Assembly: GCF_014193425.1 (NCBI RefSeq)
Contig: NZ_JACHZG010000001.1
Span: forward strand, 2,914,001-2,978,000
DNA from: Microlunatus antarcticus
Lineage (GTDB): Bacteria > Actinomycetota > Actinomycetes > Propionibacteriales > Propionibacteriaceae
Direction of reading: 5' to 3'
DNA length: 64,000 nt
In this document: positions 18,589-26,372 of the stretch, piece after piece
Layout of the letters: each line of letters opens with the position of its first letter
Position numbering within the stretch: the first letter of the stretch is position 1
Notes under the pieces: model-generated
Database searches by the model: none
Told to the model about the DNA's origin: nothing
Seen by the model: only the letters and a program-made list of their open reading frames with translations
Program-made: the position numbers and the translations under genes

Positions 18589-18630
18589 CGAGCCACGTTG
18601 TGCACCGACATCGGTGCACAACGTGGCTCG
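18589..18630. terminator. perfect 20-base inverted repeat, bidirectional terminator
   Basis: CGAGCCACGTTGTGCACCGA (18589-18608) is followed, after two bases, by its exact reverse complement (18611-18630). It lies 11 bases after the aceE stop and 9 bases before the stop of the converging TetR gene, so it can end both transcripts. The inner core TGTGCACCGA-CA-TCGGTGCACA recurs at 42008-42029. Confidence 0.75.
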
Positions 18631-18638
18631 TTGTCGTC

Positions 18639-19256
18639 TCAGGGAACGTTCGTCGCGGGGGCACCCGCGCGGAGGACGTCGAGCAGGGAGTCCAGGGCGG
18701 CCTCGAGGGGCCAGCTGCTGCGCTCGGGCTGGCTGAGCATCAGCCCGCCCTGGACGGCGGCGAGGATGGCGGCGGCGAGGCGTTCGGGGTCGGAGGTGGG
18801 CGCCACTCCCCCGGCGGCCTGGAGGCGGCGTACGCCGTCGGCCAGCTTGCCGCGCCAGGCGCGCATCGCCTCGGCGATCCCGGCGGCGAGCTCGGGGTCG
18901 GTGGCGGCGGCCTCCCAGGCCATGGAGCCGATCGGGCACGCCCACCGGCCCAGGCCCAGGTAGTAGTCGACGAGCGCGTCGCGCCAGGCGTGCCACGACT
19001 CCCAGGTCGACAGGTCGTCGAGCCACGGGAGCTGCGCGGCCAGCAGCTGGTCGCCCTCCCACGCCGCGACCTCGCGCACCAGCTCGTTCTTGCCACCGGG
19101 GAAGTAGTGGAACAGCTGGCTCTTGCTGGTCAGCGTCGCCGCGCGCACCCCGTCGAGGGTCGTCCCGCCGATCCCGCCGGCCAGGATCTGCTGCCCGGTC
19201 GCCTCGATGATGCGCTGGCGGGTCTGGCGGCCGCGCTCCGTGAGGGTTCCGTCCAC
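18639..19256 (-). CDS. TetR-family regulator of the adjacent SDR gene
   Basis: Repressor-like protein of 205 residues. The N-terminal helix-turn-helix spans about residues 10-55 (RQRIIEATGQQILAGG, TTLDGVRAATLTSKSQLFHYF), with the family signature KSQLFHYFPGGKNELV. The C-terminal half is a helical ligand-binding domain containing ACPIGSMAWE, similar to TetR_C subgroup proteins that regulate reductases. GTG at 19256 starts it. The SDR gene is divergent, 56 bases away, and two palindromes with TGGAC/GTCCA arms lie between them, which suggests repression of both genes and release by a small ligand. Confidence 0.85.
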   Translation of the reverse strand: MDGTLTERGRQTRQRIIEATGQQILAGGIGGTTLDGVRAATLTSKSQLFHYFPGGKNELVREVAAWEGDQLLAAQLPWLDDLSTWESWHAWRDALVDYYLGLGRWACPIGSMAWEAAATDPELAAGIAEAMRAWRGKLADGVRRLQAAGGVAPTSDPERLAAAILAAVQGGLMLSQPERSSWPLEAALDSLLDVLRAGAPATNVP

Positions 19257-19273
19257 GCCCTTGAGGCTACGCG

Positions 19274-19322
19274 CTGGACCCCACGGTCCAGAGCGTGTGC
19301 TAGAACTGGACCATGCAGTCCA
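19274..19322. promoter_or_regulatory. two TetR-type operators and a leaderless promoter for the SDR gene
   Basis: CTGGACC-CCAC-GGTCCAG (19274-19291) is a perfect palindrome with 7-base arms. A second half-matched palindrome, TGGAC-N6-GTCCA (19307-19322), overlaps the SDR start codon. Between them TAGAAC (19301-19306) lies six bases before the ATG, the spacing of a -10 box for a leaderless transcript. No ribosome binding site precedes the ATG. Confidence 0.55.
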
Positions 19323-20110
19323 ACGATGACCTCCTGTCCTCCCTCCCCACCGACGGCCGCCTCGACGGCCGCACCGCGATCGTCACCGGCTCCAGCGCCG
19401 GCATCGGCGAGGCCGTCGCCCGGGTGCTCGCCAGCTCCGGCGCCACCGTGCTCGTCACCGCCCGCGACCTCGTCCGGGCCCGGCCCGTCGCCGACGCGAT
19501 CACCGCCGCCGGCGGCAAGGCTCACGCGCTGACCCTCGACCTCGCCGGCTCGTACGCCGACCTCCGGCGGTTCGCCGCCGAGGCGACCGACGTCCTGGGT
19601 GGCCGGGTCGACGTCCTCGTGAACAATGCCGGCATCTACCCGATCGGGCCGACCGAGACCTTCGCAGACGACGACCTCGACGCGCTGCTCGCGGTCAACG
19701 TGCGCGCGCCGCACGTCCTCGTCGGCGCGCTGGCTCCGGCCATGGCCGAGCGGGGTGACGGCGTGATCGTCAACATCGGGTCGTGGATGGCCCGCGTCGG
19801 CACCGCCCCGATGGCGATGTACCCGGCGACCAAGGCCGCCCTGGAGCAGCTGACGCGGGGCTGGGCCGCGGAGTACGGGCCCCGCGGCGTGCGGGTCGTC
19901 GGCGTCGCGCCGGGCGCCACCACCACCCGCGGCAACGCCGACTACCCCGAGGCGATGGACCACCTGGCGAAGCAGACGCCGGCCGGGGTGCCCGTCCGCC
20001 CGGTCGACGTCGCGTACGCGGTCCGCTTCCTCGTGTCGGACGAGGGCCGCTTCGTGCAGGGCAGCTCGATCGACGTCGACGGCGGTATCGTCGGCGCCCG
20101 CGTGGGCTGA
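19313..20110 (+). CDS. short-chain dehydrogenase/reductase
   Basis: NAD(P)-dependent oxidoreductase of 265 residues with a classical SDR fold. The cofactor glycine motif is TGSSAGIGEA near residue 26. NNAG is present in LVNNAGIYP, and catalytic residues appear as Ser in NIGSWMA and Tyr/Lys in YPATKAALEQ. The C-terminal FVQGSSIDVDGG is typical of ketoacyl reductase-like SDRs. The substrate is unknown. It is probably controlled by the divergent TetR protein, whose putative operators overlap its promoter and start codon; the transcript may be leaderless. Confidence 0.88.
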   Translation: MQSNDDLLSSLPTDGRLDGRTAIVTGSSAGIGEAVARVLASSGATVLVTARDLVRARPVADAITAAGGKAHALTLDLAGSYADLRRFAAEATDVLGGRVDVLVNNAGIYPIGPTETFADDDLDALLAVNVRAPHVLVGALAPAMAERGDGVIVNIGSWMARVGTAPMAMYPATKAALEQLTRGWAAEYGPRGVRVVGVAPGATTTRGNADYPEAMDHLAKQTPAGVPVRPVDVAYAVRFLVSDEGRFVQGSSIDVDGGIVGARVG

Positions 20111-20191
20111 CGTCCGGGGGCTCCGGCGGGCCGAACCTGAAGATCTCGTCGTCTTGAGGGCTTCTTCAGCCTCGCCGCGCACGCTGGGCTC

Positions 20192-20491
20192 ATGACGCAC
20201 CTCGGGCTGGTCGACCTCGTCACCCTCGTCCTCGTGGCCTCCTCCGTGATCGGCGCGCTCGTCGGCCGGCGGGGGTTGCTCGGGGCCCTGCTGTCGGGGG
20301 CCGGGACCGCCGTCGGCTGCTGGCTGGTCTGCCTCGGCCTCGTCGCCTGGGCGCCGGGCGTCGTCGCCGACGCGGCGTCGTCGAGCGCGCTGCTGCACCT
20401 GGTGCCGGTCCCCCGGCCCGCGCTGGAGCAGGCCCGCGCGCTCGGCGACTGGGTCGCCTTCCAGGTGACGTCGCGCACCTGGGACTTCTAG
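20192..20491 (+). CDS. small hypothetical membrane protein
   Basis: Unrecognised 99-residue protein with two hydrophobic segments, near residues 6-24 (LVDLVTLVLVASSVIGALVG) and 31-54 (LLSGAGTAVGCWLVCLGLVA). The first half loosely resembles the start of CvpA-like proteins, but it is too short for that family. The ATG at 20192 lacks a clear ribosome binding site. Its stop codon overlaps the stop of the converging methyltransferase gene by two bases. Confidence 0.6.
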   Translation: MTHLGLVDLVTLVLVASSVIGALVGRRGLLGALLSGAGTAVGCWLVCLGLVAWAPGVVADAASSSALLHLVPVPRPALEQARALGDWVAFQVTSRTWDF

Positions 20492-21138
20492 GCCCGGCGG
20501 GCCACGACGGCGTAGAGCGGGTCGCCCCGGTAGCGGCCCGCCGGGGTCCGCAGCGAGACCTCGGGCTCGTCGAACCCGCCGGCCAGGCGGACGTACGCCG
20601 CCGCGATCGCGCAGCGGCCGGGTTCGTCGGCGTAGAGCCAGCCCGCGACCGCCTTGCTCGGGAAGAGCCGGTTGGAGAAGGTCAGCACCACCGGCGCTCC
20701 CGGCCGCAGCACGCGGGCGGCCTCGCGCAGCACCTCGACCGGGTGGACGAGGTAGTCGACCGAGACGCAGCAGAGCACGGCGTCGAAGGAGGCGTCGGCG
20801 AAGGGCAGCGTCGGGTCGTCGTTGAGGTCGCGGACCACGCGTTCCGTGGCCTGCGGGTTGGCCTGCAGCTCGGCGGCGTTCATGCCGAGCACCACCAGCT
20901 CGCTCGGTGCCGTGGCCAGGTGCGAGATCCAGGACGACATCAGGTCGAGCACGCGGCGCGGCTCCCCCGCGGAACCGTCCACGCCGAGCTCGGCGTACAG
21001 ACCGGATACCGCGAGCACGGCCCCGTCGTCGATGTGGGTGACCAGGCGCGGCGGCCCGTAGAACTCCCCGTCCGGGCTCTCGTCCTCGCGGGCGAAGAAG
21101 CCGGGCGGGAAGACCTCCTCGGGTCGCGGGTCGGTCAC
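20488..21138 (-). CDS. class I SAM-dependent methyltransferase-like protein
   Basis: Cytoplasmic protein of 216 residues with a Rossmann methyltransferase core. The expected glycine-rich motif I is altered to VLDLMSSWISHL. Later motifs are clear: MNAAELQANPQA, PFADASFDAVLCCVSVDYL, and REAARVLRPGAPVVLTFSNR. This layout matches an actinobacterial subgroup of small methyltransferase-like proteins of unknown substrate. GTG at 21138 overlaps the stop of the inositol phosphatase gene in a GTGA junction, so the two are co-translated. Confidence 0.8.
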   Translation of the reverse strand: MTDPRPEEVFPPGFFAREDESPDGEFYGPPRLVTHIDDGAVLAVSGLYAELGVDGSAGEPRRVLDLMSSWISHLATAPSELVVLGMNAAELQANPQATERVVRDLNDDPTLPFADASFDAVLCCVSVDYLVHPVEVLREAARVLRPGAPVVLTFSNRLFPSKAVAGWLYADEPGRCAIAAAYVRLAGGFDEPEVSLRTPAGRYRGDPLYAVVARRA

Positions 21139-21917
21139 GCCGCGGCGGCGGCCGCGTCGACCAGGGCGGCGCGCGCCTCGGCGACGGACTGCGCGTTCCC
21201 GGCGACGAGCCAGCGCTGGTCGGCGATCAGGACCTCCTCGGCCACCCCGCCCGCGCCGATGACCAGCGCAGCGCCCGGGTACCAGTCCCAGGGGTGCAGG
21301 TTGGCCTGCAGGAACACGCCGATCCGGCCGGTCGCGACACCGGCGAGGTCGACCGACGCCGACCCGAACATCCGCGTCGTGGCCGCGGTCGAGGTCACGG
21401 CGTTCCAGGAGGCGGCCTTGACGTGGTCGCGCAGGTGCGAGGCGTTCGAGTAGGTGGCGACCGACACCTCGGCCAGCGGCCGGTCGGCCAGCGTCGGCAG
21501 CGCGCGCTCGTTCAGCGTCGTCGGGCGGTCCCGGCCGCCGACCCAGAGCTCGTCGCGCGCCGGGTAGTAGACGGCGCCGAGCAGCGGGCCCTCGGTGTCG
21601 ATCAGCCCGATCGCGGAGCACCAGTACGGGATGCCGGACAGGAAGTTGTACGTGCCGTCGACCGGGTCGATGTACCAGGTGCGGCCGCCCGCCCCGTCGG
21701 CGACGGCGCTGCGGGCGCCCTCCTCGCCGACCTGGCCGTCGTCGGGCCGCTCGGCCGCGAGCCGGCCGGAGACCAGCGCCTCGGCGGCGTGGTCGGCCGC
21801 CGACACCACGTCGGAGATCGACGTCTTGAAGTGCGTGTCGAGCCCTGCGGCCAGCATCTGCGACGCCAGCCCGCCGGCTTCGCGTACGAGGTCGGCCGCC
21901 AGCATGTCGTCGTCCAC
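21135..21917 (-). CDS. inositol monophosphatase family protein
   Basis: Magnesium-dependent sugar or inositol phosphatase of 260 residues. The metal-binding signatures are present: GEEGA near residue 65, WYIDPVDGTYNFLSG near residue 81, and the C-terminal HPWDWYPGAALVIGAGG near residue 208. Family members dephosphorylate inositol 1-phosphate, histidinol phosphate or related compounds; the exact substrate cannot be chosen here. GTG at 21917 begins MDDDML. It leads a two-gene unit with the overlapping methyltransferase gene. Confidence 0.9.
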   Translation of the reverse strand: MDDDMLAADLVREAGGLASQMLAAGLDTHFKTSISDVVSAADHAAEALVSGRLAAERPDDGQVGEEGARSAVADGAGGRTWYIDPVDGTYNFLSGIPYWCSAIGLIDTEGPLLGAVYYPARDELWVGGRDRPTTLNERALPTLADRPLAEVSVATYSNASHLRDHVKAASWNAVTSTAATTRMFGSASVDLAGVATGRIGVFLQANLHPWDWYPGAALVIGAGGVAEEVLIADQRWLVAGNAQSVAEARAALVDAAAAAA

Positions 21918-21952
21918 GCCCCGACCCTATGCGGTCGTGCCGGGACCGCCCG

Positions 21953-23044
21953 TCAGCGCGGGGTCCAGCTCGGCGTCCCCACCGTGCCGTCCTGCTCGAG
22001 CTCGCGCTCGTCGTCGCCGTCCCGCGTCACGACCACGAGGCGGAGGCGGTCGTCCGAGTCGTCCGTCGCCCGCCGGAAGACGAGGTGGGTGCCGTCCGGC
22101 GACCACGAGGGGTCGGTGTCGATCTCCTCGCTCGCGGTGAGCTCGTCGACGGCGTCCGGCGGGCCGTCGACCGGCAGGGTCACGACGTGCGCCGGGTCGT
22201 CCGAGCCCTCGACGGAGACGTAGCGGGAGAACGCGATCGTCCGCCCGGTCGGCGCCCAGGCCGGGCCGACGTTGCGCCCGTCGACCACCTGCCTCGGTTC
22301 GGTGGACCCGTCGACGTCGGTGACGTAGAGCGGCCCCCCGCGGCTCCACGAGCCCGAGGCCGCCTTCGGGTAGAGGACCTGGCGGCCGTCCGGGCTGAAG
22401 GTCGGGCTGCCGATCAGCCCGACGTCGAGCGTGCGGAGGAACGTCCCGTCCGTCGTCGCCGTGCCCAGCGTGAAGATCGTCCCCTGCTGGTCGAGCTTGC
22501 ACACCACGCCGAGCGTCCCGTCGACGCTCCAGACGACCTGCCGCAGGAACGGGCACCCGGGCGACCCGTCACGGAAGAGGAGCCGCTGGACGCTCCCGTC
22601 GGCGGCGACGGCGTGCAGGGACGTCCGGTCGCCCGGCCGCTCCCGGCGGAGGTAGAGCACCGTCCGGCGGTCGTGCGACACCACGGGCGCGATCTCCTGC
22701 TCGCCCGAGGCCAGCACCACCGAGCCGCGCCGTCCGGTCGAGCTGATCGTCGACATCGTCCAGTCGTCGCCCACGTTGAAGCGCACGACGATCTGGTCGT
22801 CGGCGAGCGGTCGCGCCGAACGGGGCAGGTCGTCGGTCGGGCCGGCGGGGCTCGTGGCCGGGGACTCGGCGGGTGCGGTGGTCGCCGGGGCCGGGGGTGT
22901 CGCCGCCGGGGCCGTCCGGGGCGGGTTCAGGACGTTCCACCAGACCACGCCGGACGCGGCGGTGAGGACGACCAGGACGGCGACGAGGAGGGTGGTCAGG
23001 CGGCGGGCGTCGGGACGCGCCGTCGTCGCGCCGGGACCGGTCAC
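21953..23044 (-). CDS. membrane-anchored beta-propeller protein (PD40/TolB-like)
   Basis: A 363-residue protein with one N-terminal membrane anchor (RRLTTLLVAVLVVLTAASGV), a Pro/Ala/Thr-rich linker of about 50 residues, and an extracellular propeller built from WD40-like PD40 repeats. Repeat cores are visible as SPTFSPDGRQVLYP, GPAWAPTGRTIAFSR and DPSWSPDGTHLVFRR. Such domains bind proteins or ligands; no catalytic domain is seen. GTG at 23044 is preceded by AGGAT at good spacing. It lies just upstream of the inositol phosphatase gene, with a 35-base gap, and may share its transcript. Confidence 0.8.
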   Translation of the reverse strand: MTGPGATTARPDARRLTTLLVAVLVVLTAASGVVWWNVLNPPRTAPAATPPAPATTAPAESPATSPAGPTDDLPRSARPLADDQIVVRFNVGDDWTMSTISSTGRRGSVVLASGEQEIAPVVSHDRRTVLYLRRERPGDRTSLHAVAADGSVQRLLFRDGSPGCPFLRQVVWSVDGTLGVVCKLDQQGTIFTLGTATTDGTFLRTLDVGLIGSPTFSPDGRQVLYPKAASGSWSRGGPLYVTDVDGSTEPRQVVDGRNVGPAWAPTGRTIAFSRYVSVEGSDDPAHVVTLPVDGPPDAVDELTASEEIDTDPSWSPDGTHLVFRRATDDSDDRLRLVVVTRDGDDERELEQDGTVGTPSWTPR

Positions 23045-23375
23045 GCGAGCGATCCTCGCACGACGGCCGCGTCCGACGAGGCGGTCGGAGCAGCCGGGAC
23101 GGCAGCGCGCGTACGGGCGGTTCCGGTCGGCCGGCACGAGGCGCCGGAGGTCCGGCGCCCCGTGCACCGCGGTCCCGCCCCACCCCCCGGGTGACGTGAC
23201 CGCAGACCGGGCAGCTCGTCGACGCGCGTCTCCCCTGCTTCGTCGAGGCGGCCCGCCACCGCCTCGGCGCCGTGAGCCCGCCCCTGCTGCCCGCGCACGA
23301 CCCTAGGGACGCGACGCCGCGCGGAGAAGGGGGAGAACTCCCCATGCCTCCTGCCCTCGGGAGCTGTGGACGAGG
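23045..23375. other. intergenic region with no visible gene
   Basis: This 331-base stretch separates two leftward genes and should contain the promoter of the beta-propeller gene. Several open frames cross it but none has a start signal or recognisable protein. A short hairpin-like GGGGGAGAACTCCCC lies near 23329-23343. I see no other structure. Confidence 0.4.
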
Positions 23376-24098
23376 TCAGGGCCGGGTCGACGCGTCGGGC
23401 AGGAGGGCGAGGTCGGCGGTGGTGACCAGCTGGGTGGCGAGCGCGTACTCGACGAGGCGGGCCTTGCGGCTGGTGGCGAGCCGCGAGGCGTCCCCGTGCA
23501 GGCCGCGGACCCCCTGCTTGGTCAGCTTGTCGCAGACGTTGTCGAGCTTGCGGTTGAGCTTGGTGGGCGTCCACCCGAGGCGGGCGGCGACCACGTTCGA
23601 GGCGGGGGCCACCGCACCACCCCGGTTCTGGCGCTTCAGCACGGGCTCGCAGAGGCCGACGAGCAGGAGGTGCTGGTCGGGCGTCAGCGACACCCGACCG
23701 ACCGTCACCGACCCGGCCAGCTCGGACCGTTGCCGGACCGGCTCGAAGGGCGACCCGGTCACGAGGATGTCGAGCTCGTAGGTGGTGGGACCCGCGGTGA
23801 ACCAGACGACCGTCCGCGGGAAGACGAGCGGCAGCTGCCCGCCCGGCGCGAGCCAGGCCTGGAGGCCGCCGAACTCGTCCGCGACCGTCGCGCTGAGCAC
23901 GGTGCCGACGTTCGACAGCCACCACAGGTCGCCCCGGTCGGACACCTCGAGGAAGTGCCGGTGCAGGAACGGGTTGTCGTCGATCGCGACCTCGGCGTCG
24001 CGGCCGACGACGAGCGGGTGACCGGGACGGGCCGTGTGGACCTCGCCGCAGTAGTCCAGGGTCAGCCCGGGCAGCCCGGGAGAGGCGGACGTCGTCAC
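23376..24098 (-). CDS. FHA-like protein with C-terminal helix-turn-helix-like domain
   Basis: A 240-residue protein with two parts. Residues about 20-110 resemble an FHA phosphothreonine-binding fold (LVVGRDAEVAIDDNPFLHRHF followed by WWLSNVG). The C-terminal half (LTPDQHLLLVGLCEPVLK, then ARLGWTPTKLNRKLDNVCDKL) resembles the winged helix-like domain seen in actinobacterial FHA regulators. This suggests a DNA-binding output controlled by phosphorylation, which is an inference. GTG at 24098 overlaps the stop of the upstream kinase gene (GTGA), making it the last gene of a three-gene operon. Confidence 0.75.
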   Translation of the reverse strand: MTTSASPGLPGLTLDYCGEVHTARPGHPLVVGRDAEVAIDDNPFLHRHFLEVSDRGDLWWLSNVGTVLSATVADEFGGLQAWLAPGGQLPLVFPRTVVWFTAGPTTYELDILVTGSPFEPVRQRSELAGSVTVGRVSLTPDQHLLLVGLCEPVLKRQNRGGAVAPASNVVAARLGWTPTKLNRKLDNVCDKLTKQGVRGLHGDASRLATSRKARLVEYALATQLVTTADLALLPDASTRP

Positions 24099-25213
24099 CC
24101 GGCACCGCCCGAGCGCAGGAGGAGCATCAGCAGACCGAGGAGCAGGACCGCCGCCATCACCAGGACGAGGACCAGCAGCACGACCGGCGTACGCGGCCGT
24201 CCCGGCGCGGTCTGCTCCAGAGGCTCGGCCGGCTTGGCCGGCGGGTCGTCGACCGGCTCGGGAACGTCGAGATCGGACCGACGCCGCGTCAGTCCGGACA
24301 GGTCGGCACCGGTCCGGGACGTCGTCCGCTCCGCCGCCACGCCCGACCGGCGCCGCCCGGGCACGAGCACGACGTCGGTGGGCTCGAGCCGGAGCTGGCG
24401 CTGCACGTCCTGGAGCGCGTGGACGAAGCTGGCCATCGAGGAGAAGCGGTCGCGCGGGTCCTTGGCCATGGACTGGCGCAGCAGGCCCTCGAGCGCGGCA
24501 GGCACGTCCGGCCGGGCCAGCGGCGGGAGCGGGTCGAGGCGGATCCGGCGGACGAGGGCCGCCTCCGTGTCGCCCGCCCGCTCGAACGGGGCGCGGGCGG
24601 TCAGCAGGTGCCAGAGGGTGGCGGCCAGCGAGTAGACGTCCGAACCGACGCTCGGGGCGGCCGTGTCGAGGAGCACCTCCGGCGGCGACCACGGGATCGA
24701 CATGCCGATGATCCGCTCGCCGACGTCGGCGATCGTCCCGGCGATGCCGAAGTCGCTGAGCGCGGGGCCGAACTGGTTGCGCAGGATGTTGTGCGGCTTG
24801 ATGTCACGGTGGAGGATGCCCGCGCCGTGCGCGTAGGCCACCGCGCTCCCGATCTGGACGCCGGTCTTGAGCACCTCGGCCACCCCGAGCGGGGTCTGGG
24901 CCCGGTCGAAGAGCGTGCCCTCGGGGTAGAACGGCATCGTCAGGTACGGCCGCCCGTGCGCCGCCCGGCCGACGGCGAAGACCGGGACGATGTGCGGGTG
25001 GGCCAGGTGCGCCATCGCGTGGGCCTCGGCGACGAAGCCGGTCGCCTCGTCCTCCGACAGCCCGGTCTCCCGCACCACCTTCACCGCGACGTCGCGGTCG
25101 AGGCTCGTCTCGCGGTAGAGGAAGACGTCGGCGTAGCCGCCCGTGCCGATCCGGCGCCGGTACTCGAGTCCCTCGATCTGCGGACCGACCTCCTCGGGCC
25201 GGCCACCGCTCAC
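24095..25213 (-). CDS. membrane-anchored Ser/Thr protein kinase
   Basis: Hanks-type kinase of 372 residues. The N-terminal domain contains the glycine loop GTGGYADVFLY, the ATP lysine in VAVKVV, the catalytic loop HRDIKPHN and the metal-binding DFGIAG. A 100-residue juxtamembrane linker rich in Arg, Ser, Thr and Pro leads to a membrane helix (VVLLVLVLVMAAVLLLGLLM) at the very C-terminus, with almost nothing outside. There are no PASTA or other sensor domains. GTG at 25213 overlaps the stop of the FHA gene upstream, and its own stop overlaps the FHA/HTH gene downstream. The neighbours are its likely substrates or readers. Confidence 0.92.
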   Translation of the reverse strand: MSGGRPEEVGPQIEGLEYRRRIGTGGYADVFLYRETSLDRDVAVKVVRETGLSEDEATGFVAEAHAMAHLAHPHIVPVFAVGRAAHGRPYLTMPFYPEGTLFDRAQTPLGVAEVLKTGVQIGSAVAYAHGAGILHRDIKPHNILRNQFGPALSDFGIAGTIADVGERIIGMSIPWSPPEVLLDTAAPSVGSDVYSLAATLWHLLTARAPFERAGDTEAALVRRIRLDPLPPLARPDVPAALEGLLRQSMAKDPRDRFSSMASFVHALQDVQRQLRLEPTDVVLVPGRRRSGVAAERTTSRTGADLSGLTRRRSDLDVPEPVDDPPAKPAEPLEQTAPGRPRTPVVLLVLVLVMAAVLLLGLLMLLLRSGGAG

Positions 25214-26307
25214 GGCTGGACCTCGTAGGCCAGCGTGACCACGTCGGCGAGCACGAGGACGTCGCCCGCGGCGAGCGGGACCGGCTCGTACGCCCGCAGC
25301 GGCCGGACCTTGCCGTCGGGCTCGACGAGGGCGGTCCCGTTCGTCGAGCCGAGGTCGCAGACGAGGACGTTCCAGAGGTCGAGCACCACCGAGACGTGCT
25401 GCGCGGAGACGTCCTGGTCGGGGTCCGGCAGCGTCACCAGACGCGGCGGCGGCCCGACCCAGTCGCCAGGCACGTGGGGAGCGCGCCCGAGCACAGCGCC
25501 ACGGTCGAGGACCAGGGTGCCGCCCTCCGGCAGGGCCAGCCGCCCGAGGACCGGGCGGGGTGTCTCGAACGCCTGCTGCGGTGCAACCGTTCGGCGGCAG
25601 ACCCGGCACAGGCCCGCGTACGCCGGTGTCAGGTGCCCGGCCGGGCAGACGGCGGCGAGCACGCGCGGCGCCTGGGTCTCCGCGGCCGGGCCGGCGTCCA
25701 TAACGGCGCGGTGGGCCCGGACCGTGGCCGTCGACGCCTCGTCTTCCTGCGCCTCCACCCCGCTTTGGAGGGTCGCGAAGAAGGGCTGGGTGTCGTCCGC
25801 ACTCGGTGCCTCGCCCCCGCCCTGACCGCCCGCGTCGGCCGAGCGGTCGAGGACGAGACGGAAGGCCGTGGCGGTCACGACCCCGTCCCGCAGCGGCAAG
25901 CTCCGCGCGTGAGGCTCCTCGCCGCCACCACCGCCACCGCCGAACGCCGCGTCGAGCGTCGATCCGTCGGTGAGCGGGAGGTCGAGCCAGGCCCCGTCGC
26001 CGCGGTCGTTGGGAACGTCCGTCCCGTCGAGAGCGAGGGTGAGGGCGCCGCCCGCAACCAGTCGGCGTGCGCCCGTCTCGCGCACGACCAGGAACGCGGG
26101 CACGTCGCGCAGGCCCCGGTCGACGAGGGCCCGGAGGAGGTCGTCGAGGTCCGGGGTCACGTCGAGCAGGTGCCAGCAGAGCTCGACGAGCGGGTGCGCG
26201 GGCGAGAGATCGAGCAGGACCGCCCAGCCGCCGCTCCGGAGGAACGTGGCGCCCGTGCCGCGGTACGTCGCGGCCGCAGGTCGGCCGGACGTCCCCCTCG
26301 GCTGCAC
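25210..26307 (-). CDS. FHA-domain protein with zinc-ribbon-like segment
   Basis: First gene of the kinase operon, 365 residues. The N-terminal 220 residues, containing a WAVLLDLSPAHPLVELCWHLL segment, match no family I recognise; they hold an eight-glycine run near residue 130. A short Cys cluster (CPAGH, CRVC) resembles a zinc ribbon. The C-terminal 100 residues form a canonical FHA domain with GRAPHV, SAQHVSV and the phosphothreonine loop DLGSTNGTAL. It probably docks phosphorylated proteins made by the kinase next to it. GTG at 26307 has no ribosome binding site but lies seven bases after a TACATT box, so the transcript may be leaderless. Confidence 0.82.
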   Translation of the reverse strand: MQPRGTSGRPAAATYRGTGATFLRSGGWAVLLDLSPAHPLVELCWHLLDVTPDLDDLLRALVDRGLRDVPAFLVVRETGARRLVAGGALTLALDGTDVPNDRGDGAWLDLPLTDGSTLDAAFGGGGGGGEEPHARSLPLRDGVVTATAFRLVLDRSADAGGQGGGEAPSADDTQPFFATLQSGVEAQEDEASTATVRAHRAVMDAGPAAETQAPRVLAAVCPAGHLTPAYAGLCRVCRRTVAPQQAFETPRPVLGRLALPEGGTLVLDRGAVLGRAPHVPGDWVGPPPRLVTLPDPDQDVSAQHVSVVLDLWNVLVCDLGSTNGTALVEPDGKVRPLRAYEPVPLAAGDVLVLADVVTLAYEVQP

Positions 26308-26314
26308 GGCGAAA

Positions 26315-26320
26315 AATGTA
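26315..26320 (-). promoter_or_regulatory. -10 box for a leaderless FHA-kinase operon transcript
   Basis: On the minus strand TACATT (26320-26315) fits the actinobacterial TAnnnT -10 consensus and is followed by seven bases (TTTCGCC) before the GTG start. It stands out because the local sequence is otherwise nearly free of A/T runs. Confidence 0.55.
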
Positions 26321-26372
26321 CCGTCCGCCGGGCCGGCCCCGTGGTCGTCGGCCCGGTCTCCAGGGCTGCGGC

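Noticed and set aside
23045-23375. Small zinc-ribbon protein on the minus strand (a CPVCGH string appears in one frame)
   Set aside because: The frame has no start signal, and the rest is Arg/Gly/Pro shadow composition; a single Cys pair in 110 codons is not enough.
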